64,000 nt of DNA from Georgenia satyanarayanai (lineage in GTDB: Bacteria > Actinomycetota > Actinomycetes > Actinomycetales > Actinomycetaceae). Position numbers and translations under genes: made by a program. Below the pieces are notes generated by a model. The model did not search any database, was not told the DNA's origin, and was given only the letters and a program-made list of their open reading frames with translations. This document shows positions 58,940 through 64,000 of this stretch, piece by piece. How positions within the stretch are numbered: position 1 is the stretch's first letter; every line of letters starts with the position of its first letter. The DNA is taken from assembly GCF_900116375.1 (NCBI RefSeq), contig NZ_UETB01000001.1, positions 441,802 through 505,801 of the forward strand, read 5' to 3'.

Positions 58940-59620
58940 ATGCGTCTCATCCTCGTCCGCCACGGCCAGACCAGCTCGAACGTCGCCGACCTCCTCGACA
59001 CGGCCGAACCCGGCGCCGACCTCACCGCGCTCGGCCGCCAGCAGGCCGCCGCCGTCCCTCGGAGCCTGGCCGAGGAGGACATCGACGTCGTCTACGCCTC
59101 CACCCTCGTGCGGACCCAGCAGACTGCCGCGCCGCTCCTCGCCGAGCGGGGGCTGGAGCTGCGCGTGCGTGACGGCATCCGGGAGATCGCCGCCGGTGAC
59201 CTCGAGATGCGCGGCGACGAGGCGTCGGTCCGCGCGTACGTCGGCACCATCTTCAGCTGGGCGGACGACCCCCACCGTCGGGTGCCCGGCGGGGAGAACG
59301 GGCACGAGGTGTGGCAGCGCTTCGACGAGGTCGTCGCCGAGGCCCACGCCGAGGGCGCCGGGACCGCGGTGATGTTCAGCCACGGCGCGGTCATCCGCTC
59401 GTGGACGGCGGTGCGCGCCGAGAACGTCACCGGCGAGCACGCCGCCTACCACCCGATCAGCAACACCGGCGCCGTCGTCCTCGAGGGCAGCCCCAGCGAG
59501 GGCTGGTGGGCCGAGCTGTGGGAGGGCGAGCCCCTCGGCGGCGACCGCGTGAGCGACGCCGCCCACGACGGCCCCGCCGCCGACCCGGCGCCCGCGGAGG
59601 CGGTCCCCTCCGAGTCCTGA
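58940..59620 (+). CDS. Histidine phosphatase family protein
   Basis: 226 residues. Catalytic LILVRHGQTSSN (phospho-His) and FSHGAVIRSWT with the second His; VYASTLVRTQQTAAPL is the usual middle motif. Removes phosphate from small molecules or proteins; substrate unknown. ATG 58940 is preferred over ATG 58931 because the family begins directly MRLILVRHG, and the earlier ATG overlaps a CATCAT hexamer that could be its -10. Confidence 0.9.
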   Translation: MRLILVRHGQTSSNVADLLDTAEPGADLTALGRQQAAAVPRSLAEEDIDVVYASTLVRTQQTAAPLLAERGLELRVRDGIREIAAGDLEMRGDEASVRAYVGTIFSWADDPHRRVPGGENGHEVWQRFDEVVAEAHAEGAGTAVMFSHGAVIRSWTAVRAENVTGEHAAYHPISNTGAVVLEGSPSEGWWAELWEGEPLGGDRVSDAAHDGPAADPAPAEAVPSES

Positions 59621-59674
59621 GGACGACGACGGCGCCCGCGTGCGTCGGCACCCCGCCGTGGCACCGTGGAGGCC

Positions 59675-60184
59675 ATGCGCGTCCTCCTCCTCGCCGACAC
59701 CCACGTCCCCAAGCGCGCCCGGCAGCTGCCCGAGCAGGTGTGGCAGGAGGTCGAGGCGGCGGACCTCGTCGTCCACGCGGGGGACTGGGTGGCGCCCGAG
59801 CTGCTCGAGGAGCTCGAGGAGCGCTCGGGCGCGCTGCTCGCCTGCTGGGGCAACAACGACGGCGCCGAGCTGCGCCGCCGGCTCCCCGAGGTCGCCCGGG
59901 CCGAGGTCGAGGGGGTGCGCATCGCCGTCGTCCACGAGACGGGCCAGTCGCGGGGCAGGGACGAGCGGATGCGGGCCGCCTACCCGGACACCGACCTGCT
60001 CGTCTTCGGGCACAGCCACATCCCGTGGGACGGCACCGCGGACGGGCTGCGACTGCTCAACCCGGGCTCGCCCACCGACCGGCGCCGCCAGCCATACTGC
60101 ACGTACCTGACGCTCACCCTCGAGGCGGGGCAGGTCTCCGACGTCGCGCTGCACCGCTTGCCCCCGAGGGGGCGCGCCGGTTGA
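59675..60184 (+). CDS. YfcE-type metallophosphoesterase
   Basis: 169 residues. Metal ligands: LLLADTHVPKRA (D and H), VVHAGDWV, WGNNDGAE, and FGHSHIPWDG. Small cytoplasmic phosphodiesterase of the MJ0936/YfcE group. ATG 59675 gives the family start MRVLLLADTH; GTG 59666 is possible. Confidence 0.9.
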   Translation: MRVLLLADTHVPKRARQLPEQVWQEVEAADLVVHAGDWVAPELLEELEERSGALLACWGNNDGAELRRRLPEVARAEVEGVRIAVVHETGQSRGRDERMRAAYPDTDLLVFGHSHIPWDGTADGLRLLNPGSPTDRRRQPYCTYLTLTLEAGQVSDVALHRLPPRGRAG

Positions 60185-60220
60185 GAGCCGGACGGGCCGC
60201 CGGACGTCGGAAGGTCCGCA

Positions 60221-60226
60221 TAGGCT
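60221..60226 (+). promoter_or_regulatory. -10 element (TAGGCT) for acetyltransferase gene
   Basis: TAGGCT lies 34 bases before ATG 60261, giving a short leader. Confidence 0.35.
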
Positions 60227-60260
60227 TCCGCCGGACCCGCCCACGCCCGCACGGAGCCTC

Positions 60261-60848
60261 ATGACCGCCACCGCCCTGCCCGAGCACCCGCTGCGCACCG
60301 AGCGTCTGACGCTGCGCCCCGCAGTCCGCGGGGACGCCGAGCTCACCTGGCGCTACCGGCGCCTGGACGACGTCGGCACCTGGCTCACCCGCCACCACGC
60401 CGACCTCGCCGCGCACCGCGCGCACATGGAGGAGCCCGCCAACCTGGCCCTCACCCTCGTCGCCCAGCTCGGTCACGAGCCGGACGGCCCGGTGATCGGC
60501 GACCTCATGCTGCGCCGGGTCGACGCCTGGGGTCAGGCCGAGGTGGCCGACCGGGCGGCCGGGACGGAGGTCGAGCTCGGCTGGGTGCTCGACCCCGCCC
60601 ACCGCGGGCTGGGCTACGGCACGGAGGCCGTCCGCGAGCTGCTGCGCTACTGCTTCACCGAGCTCGGCGTGCGCCGCGCCGTCGCCAACTGCTTCCTCGC
60701 GAACGAGCCGTCCTGGCGGCTCATGGAGCGGGTGGGCATGCGCCGTGAGGCGCACGCCGTCCGCGACTCCCTGCACCGGTCCGGAGAGTGGCTCGACTCG
60801 CTCGTCTACGCCGTCCTCGCCGAGGAGTGGGAGGCGGCCACCCGGTGA
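60261..60848 (+). CDS. GNAT-family N-acetyltransferase (RimJ/RimL-like)
   Basis: 195 residues. RTERLTLRPAVRGDAELTWR start, acetyl-CoA loop VLDPAHRGLGYGTEAVREL, and LANEPSWRLMERVGMRREAH, typical of the RimJ/RimL subgroup. Target unknown. Converges with glnA1; a strong hairpin at 60853 follows. Confidence 0.92.
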   Translation: MTATALPEHPLRTERLTLRPAVRGDAELTWRYRRLDDVGTWLTRHHADLAAHRAHMEEPANLALTLVAQLGHEPDGPVIGDLMLRRVDAWGQAEVADRAAGTEVELGWVLDPAHRGLGYGTEAVRELLRYCFTELGVRRAVANCFLANEPSWRLMERVGMRREAHAVRDSLHRSGEWLDSLVYAVLAEEWEAATR

Positions 60849-60852
60849 CACG

Positions 60853-60892
60853 CCGCAGCCCCCGGCACCGAGGACGGCGCCGGGGGCTGCGG
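60853..60892. terminator. Bidirectional terminator between GNAT gene and glnA1
   Basis: Perfect 14-bp stem CCGCAGCCCCCGGC (60853-60866) and its complement (60879-60892), 12-base loop. Ends 11 bases from the glnA1 stop and starts four bases after the acetyltransferase stop. Confidence 0.85.
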
Positions 60893-60903
60893 GGACGAGC
60901 GGT

Positions 60904-62328
60904 CTAGATGTCGAAGTACAGCTCGAACTCGTGCGGGTGGGGACGCAGCCGCAGCGGGTCGATCTCCTGGGTGCGCTTGTACTCGATCCACGTCGAGATG
61001 AGGTCCGGGGTGAACACGTCGCCCTCGGTGAGGAAGTCGTGGTCGGCCTCGAGGGCGAGGAGCGCGCCCTGCAGCGAGTCGGGAACCTGCTCGATCTGCG
61101 CGTGCTCCTCCGGCGGCAGCTCGTAGAGGTCCTTGTCGATCGGCTCCGGCGGCTCGATGCGGTTCTTGATGCCGTCCAGGCCGGCCATGAGCATCGCGGA
61201 GAACGCGAGGTAGGGGTTTGCCGACGGGTCCGGCACGCGGAACTCGATGCGCTTGGCCTTCGGCGAGGTGCCCGTCACCGGGATGCGGATGCACGCGGAG
61301 CGGTTGCGCGCCGAGTACACGAGGTTGACGGGTGCCTCGAAGCCCGGCACCAGGCGGTGGAAGGAGTTGACCGAGGGGTTGGTGAAGGCGAGCAGCGCCG
61401 GCGCGTGCTTGAGCAGGCCGCCGATGTACCACCGGGCCGTGTCGGACAGGCCGCCGTAGCCGCGCTCGTCGAAGAACAGCGGCTTGCCGTCCTTCCACAG
61501 GCTCTGGTGGGAGTGCATGCCCGAGCCGTTGTCACCGAAGATCGGCTTCGGCATGAAGGTGGCGGTCTTGCCGTTGGCCCACGCCGTGTTCTTGATGACG
61601 TACTTGAACTTCATGACGTCGTCGGCGGCGGCGCGCAGCGTGTCGAAGCGGTAGTTGATCTCCTGCTGGCCGGCGGTGCCGACCTCGTGGTGCGCGCGCT
61701 CGACCTCGAGGCCCACCTGCTGCAGGACGGTGACCATCTCGTCACGCAGGTCGGCCATCTGGTCGTTGGGGGAGACGGGGAAGTAGCCGCCCTTGTAGCG
61801 CGTCTTGTACCCGAGGTTGCCGCCCTCCTCCTCGCGGCCGGTGTTCCACGCGGCCTCGCTGGAGTTGAGGTGGTAGAAGCTCGAGTGCTGGTTCGTCTGG
61901 AACCGCACGTCGTCGAAGATGTAGAACTCGGCCTCGGCACCGAAGTAGACGGTGTCGGCGATGCCCGTGCTCCGCAGGTAGGCCTCGGCCTTGGCCGCGA
62001 TGTTGCGCGGGTCGCGGGAGTAGGCCTCGTCGGTGAAGGGGTCGACGATGGAGAAGTTGACGACGAGCGTCTTCTCCTTGCGGAACGGGTCGATGAAGGC
62101 GCTCGTCACGTCCGGGATGAGCTTCATGTCGGACTCGTGGATCGCCTGGAACCCGCGGATCGAGGAGCCGTCGAACATGAGGCCGTCGGTGAAGGCGTCA
62201 GCCGCGAAGGACTCGACGGGGATGTTGAAGTGCTGCATCACGCCCGGCAGGTCGCAGAAGCGGACGTCGACGAACTTGACGCCCTCCTCCCGGGTGAAGG
62301 CGATGGCCTCCTCGGCATTGCTGAACAT
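60904..62328 (-). CDS. glnA: Glutamine synthetase type I-beta
   Basis: 474 residues, the size of mycobacterial GlnA1. Signatures: [52 protein letters not shown] and [10 protein letters not shown]. The adenylylation site is intact at Tyr402 ([15 protein letters not shown]), so it is the substrate of the nearby GlnE. ATG 62328 is chosen because GAGGAG precedes it and the family starts here; an in-frame ATG 13 codons upstream has no such support. A GlnR box lies upstream at 62401-62438. ATP-dependent ammonia assimilation. Confidence 0.97.
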   Translation of the reverse strand: MFSNAEEAIAFTREEGVKFVDVRFCDLPGVMQHFNIPVESFAADAFTDGLMFDGSSIRGFQAIHESDMKLIPDVTSAFIDPFRKEKTLVVNFSIVDPFTDEAYSRDPRNIAAKAEAYLRSTGIADTVYFGAEAEFYIFDDVRFQTNQHSSFYHLNSSEAAWNTGREEEGGNLGYKTRYKGGYFPVSPNDQMADLRDEMVTVLQQVGLEVERAHHEVGTAGQQEINYRFDTLRAAADDVMKFKYVIKNTAWANGKTATFMPKPIFGDNGSGMHSHQSLWKDGKPLFFDERGYGGLSDTARWYIGGLLKHAPALLAFTNPSVNSFHRLVPGFEAPVNLVYSARNRSACIRIPVTGTSPKAKRIEFRVPDPSANPYLAFSAMLMAGLDGIKNRIEPPEPIDKDLYELPPEEHAQIEQVPDSLQGALLALEADHDFLTEGDVFTPDLISTWIEYKRTQEIDPLRLRPHPHEFELYFDI

Positions 62329-62384
62329 GTACCGCTCCTCTGGCATGGGATTCCGGGGGACCGTCACGGTCCCGACGTCGACGA

Positions 62385-62390
62385 ACGTTA
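62385..62390 (-). promoter_or_regulatory. -10 element (TAACGT) of glnA1
   Basis: GATAACGT on the minus strand, 57 bases before ATG 62328, directly downstream of the GlnR motif. Confidence 0.45.
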
Positions 62391-62400
62391 TCGGCGCCGC

Positions 62401-62438
62401 GTTTCGTCGTCGTCACCCCTATGTGTCCGGCATGTTAC
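62401..62438 (-). promoter_or_regulatory. GlnR-type operator upstream of glnA1
   Basis: Minus strand reads GTAAC-N6-GACAC-N6-GTGAC-N6-GAAAC with exact six-base spacers, matching the actinobacterial GlnR a-box/b-box consensus gTnAc-n6-GaAAc repeated twice. It sits about 10 bases upstream of the TAACGT hexamer, the normal place for GlnR activation of glnA under nitrogen limitation. Confidence 0.75.
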
Positions 62439-62463
62439 GTGGACGACGACGGCGGGGGCTGCG

Positions 62464-62835
62464 TCAGGTGCGGACGATCCGCGTCCCGGCCCACACGTCG
62501 TGCAGACCTCGCCCGTCCAGGCCCCAGACGACCGGCGGGATGACGAGGCACAGGCTCGCGGTGCGGATGAGCACCTGGAGGGGGCGCGCCGCTCCGCCGT
62601 CGACGGCGCGGACCCGCAGCCCGAGCAGGGTGTGGCCGATGGTGGCGCCCCGCGTGGCGAGCAGGAGGAGGGTCATGACGGCGAGGACGCCGACGGTCGC
62701 CAACGGGTGGTAGTCGAGGAAGCCCGCGGAGATCGCCGACGCGATGGCCCAGTCGACGGCGAGGGCGAGGACGCGCCGGCCCAGCGGCGCCTGGACGGTG
62801 CTCGCCTCGGCGGTCACGGACGGCTCCTGTCTCAC
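62464..62835 (-). CDS. RDD-family membrane protein
   Basis: 123 residues from GTG 62835. RRVLALAVDWAIASAISAGF (R and D of RDD), two to three membrane helices, and TIGHTLLGLRVRAVDG with the late GLDGRGLHDVWAGT. RDD proteins are membrane proteins of mostly unknown role, some acting in ion transport. It starts two bases after the DUF4191 stop, so the two form an operon that ends at the glnA1 promoter. Confidence 0.9.
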   Translation of the reverse strand: MRQEPSVTAEASTVQAPLGRRVLALAVDWAIASAISAGFLDYHPLATVGVLAVMTLLLLATRGATIGHTLLGLRVRAVDGGAARPLQVLIRTASLCLVIPPVVWGLDGRGLHDVWAGTRIVRT

Positions 62836-62837
62836 GC

Positions 62838-63560
62838 TCAGCGTCCGCGCATGCCCTTGCGGTCGGGACGCGCACGCATCGGGTCCACGCCCTTGGGGAT
62901 CGGCGGGCGCGAGGACTGCAGTGCGCGCAGCCGCTTGGACACGGCCGCGACCTCGGCCTTGGAGAGGCTGGGCCGGAGCTTCTGGATGGTTCGCACGAGC
63001 TTGGGCAGCGAGGTCTGCCCCTCGTCGCGGCCGACCTCGACGAGGTGGATCGTCACGTTCGGCGCCACCCGCGCGACCTTCTTGCGCTCACCCTCGAGGA
63101 GGCGCTTGACGCGGTGGCTGGGCCCCTCACCGATGAGGACGACGCCGGGACGTCCGACGGCACGGAAGACGACGTCCTGGGTGCGCGGGTCGATGGCCAC
63201 CGGCTGCTCCTCGACGTTCCACCCGCGGCGGATGGTCCCCAGGGCGGAGGCGGAGGCGCCGGGCGTGCCCTCGATACGCGAGTAAGCGGCCCGCTCGGCG
63301 CGCCGGGAGAGCAGGAGCATGACGACGATGAGCGCGACGGGCAGGCTCAGCAGCGTCACGTACACCGGGTGCCCGACGGCCAGACCGATGACGAGCCCGA
63401 GGGCGAGGATCCCCACGAAGGCACCGAGGAGCCACCAGACGATCGAGGGCTGCGCCTCGCGGGTCATCTGGAAGACTTCCCACAGCTGGTGGTACCAGCG
63501 CTTCTTCTTCTGCTTCGGCGCGGCGCCCTCGGCGGCGTCCTTGTTCTTCTTCAGGGCCAT
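62838..63560 (-). CDS. DUF4191 membrane protein
   Basis: 240 residues. Basic N-terminus (KQKKKRWYHQLWEVFQMTRE), two membrane helices (IVWWLLGAFVGILALGLVIG and VTLLSLPVALIVVMLLL), then a soluble domain (WNVEEQPVAIDPRTQDVVFR, GRPGVVLIGEGPSHRVKRLL). DUF4191 is conserved in actinobacteria beside glnA and lipoate genes, as here. Leaderless start after TAGGAT (63574-63569). Confidence 0.92.
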   Translation of the reverse strand: MALKKNKDAAEGAAPKQKKKRWYHQLWEVFQMTREAQPSIVWWLLGAFVGILALGLVIGLAVGHPVYVTLLSLPVALIVVMLLLSRRAERAAYSRIEGTPGASASALGTIRRGWNVEEQPVAIDPRTQDVVFRAVGRPGVVLIGEGPSHRVKRLLEGERKKVARVAPNVTIHLVEVGRDEGQTSLPKLVRTIQKLRPSLSKAEVAAVSKRLRALQSSRPPIPKGVDPMRARPDRKGMRGR

Positions 63561-63568
63561 GATCGCCA

Positions 63569-63574
63569 ATCCTA
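63569..63574 (-). promoter_or_regulatory. -10 element (TAGGAT) for DUF4191-RDD operon
   Basis: TAGGAT on the minus strand ends eight bases before ATG 63560. Confidence 0.5.
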
Positions 63575-63656
63575 CCGGCCTTCCGAGGTGCCTCTGCTGC
63601 CTCCGGGCCTGTGGATGACGCCAGCGGGCCGCGCCGTGGTGCGCTTGGCTTGGACC

Positions 63657-64000
63657 ATGGCACGACGACGGCGCACCCCTGGCGTGACGGGTGGCACGCG
63701 CCCGCCGCAGCTGCCGGGCCACGAGGTCGTCGGCACGGCCGGTTTCGGCGCGAACGGGGCGGTGTGGTCGGCGCGTGACCGGTCCGGGCGGGACGTCGTC
63801 ATCAGCGTGCTCGCCCTACCGCCTGGAGAGGCGGGCACGGCGCAGCTGCGGCGCCTGGCCGCGCTGCGCCCCGGCGCCCACCCCCACCTCGCCTGCATCC
63901 GCCAGGTGCTCGCCCTGGACGGTGCTCGGTGCGCCGTCGTCAGCGACCGCGTCCCGGGACCCACGCTCGCCACGGTGCTGGCGGCCCGGGGGTCGCTGCG
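63657..64000 (+). CDS. Protein-kinase-like protein, 5' part only (possible pseudokinase)
   Basis: The first ~114 codons are present and the frame runs off the right edge. GHEVVGTAGFGANGAVWSAR matches a protein kinase glycine-rich loop, and RLAALRPGAHPHLACIRQVL plus CAVVSDRVPGPTLATVLAAR matches the N-lobe to hinge region of actinobacterial Ser/Thr kinases. At the VAIK position the sequence is DVVISVLAL, with Ser where the ATP-binding Lys should be, so it may be a pseudokinase; the catalytic loop lies outside the window. No membrane segment seen so far. Divergent from the DUF4191 gene. Confidence 0.72.
   Translation, partial: MARRRRTPGVTGGTRPPQLPGHEVVGTAGFGANGAVWSARDRSGRDVVISVLALPPGEAGTAQLRRLAALRPGAHPHLACIRQVLALDGARCAVVSDRVPGPTLATVLAARGSL

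Noticed and set aside
1-64000. tRNA, rRNA, tmRNA, RNase P or insertion sequences
   Set aside because: No cloverleaf, conserved rRNA segments, transposase genes or terminal inverted repeats were found by reading; a covariance-model scan would be needed to exclude small RNAs.

Overview
The window is about 64 kb of very GC-rich DNA with strong third-position GC bias and almost no spacer longer than 250 bp. The gene content points to an actinomycete, most likely an aerobic Micrococcales-type organism (a Georgenia- or Cellulomonas-like genome is my guess; the genus is not certain). The lineage signals are two F420-type luciferase-like oxidoreductases, two mycothiol/DinB-superfamily (TIGR03083-type) proteins, DUF4191 and DUF3072 proteins, a class F-type sortase, the actinobacterial glnA1/glnE/glnA2 set, and a GlnR-type operator in front of glnA1. 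No rRNA, tRNA, CRISPR array, integrase or transposase was seen. Both ends are cut inside genes: a LacI-family repressor on the left and a protein-kinase-like protein on the right.

Layout. 1-7.7 kb: a sugar cassette with a divergent LacI repressor, a lipoprotein binding protein, two permeases and two secreted GH43 glycosidases, probably for arabino- or xylo-oligosaccharides. 7.7-10.6 kb: an OmpA-domain lipoprotein, a small thiamine-binding-type protein and a zinc alcohol dehydrogenase. 10.7-14.7 kb: a leftward operon of M20 amidohydrolase, AbgT-type transporter and ATP-grasp ligase. 14.7-17.9 kb: cell-surface proteins (nuclease-like lipoprotein, SH3-like lipoprotein, DUF4142 protein, sortase). 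17.9-24 kb: NHL/thioredoxin protein, MscS channel, GH13 trehalose-synthase-like enzyme, VanY-type peptidase. 24.1-29.6 kb: a complete peptide ABC transporter operon. 29.8-35.2 kb: methyltransferase, ArsR/AHSA1 pair, hydrolase, F420 oxidoreductase, secreted penicillin-binding protein. 35.2-40.2 kb: asparaginase, CueP-like copper protein, DUF3072 protein, MpaB-type oxygenase, STAS protein and a Macro-SIR2 fusion. 40.3-50.2 kb: SDR, quinone oxidoreductase, F420 oxidoreductase, DUF368 lipid-carrier translocase, RecQ, META lipoprotein, PHP phosphoesterase, DUF932 protein, PPK2, thioesterase. 50.3-53.9 kb: HxlR regulator with two divergent DinB-superfamily genes, and a PolA-type 5'-3' exonuclease. 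54-64 kb: glnA2-glnE, small enzymes, glnA1 under a GlnR box, RDD and DUF4191 membrane proteins, and the start of a kinase-like gene that lacks the usual catalytic lysine.

How it works together. Nitrogen assimilation is the clearest theme: GlnA1 carries the adenylylation tyrosine, GlnE is the enzyme that modifies it, and the four-part GlnR motif sits just upstream of the glnA1 promoter. Carbon uptake is served by the LacI-controlled GH43 operon, peptide uptake by the Opp/Dpp operon, and acyl-amino-acid salvage by the M20-AbgT-ATP-grasp operon.

Between genes, the window is unusual. A family of 18- or 21-bp units built on GCCGASAGC recurs in at least seven spacers, singly, as a 20-bp perfect hairpin, and as a tandem array between asparaginase and cueP. 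A second hairpin family with an AGCTGAGT core occurs twice within 1.1 kb. Many genes have a TANNNT hexamer only 6-8 bases before the start codon, which implies leaderless transcripts. The single most interesting gene is the stand-alone Macro-SIR2 protein at 38.6-40.2 kb, a candidate NAD-depleting defence factor.
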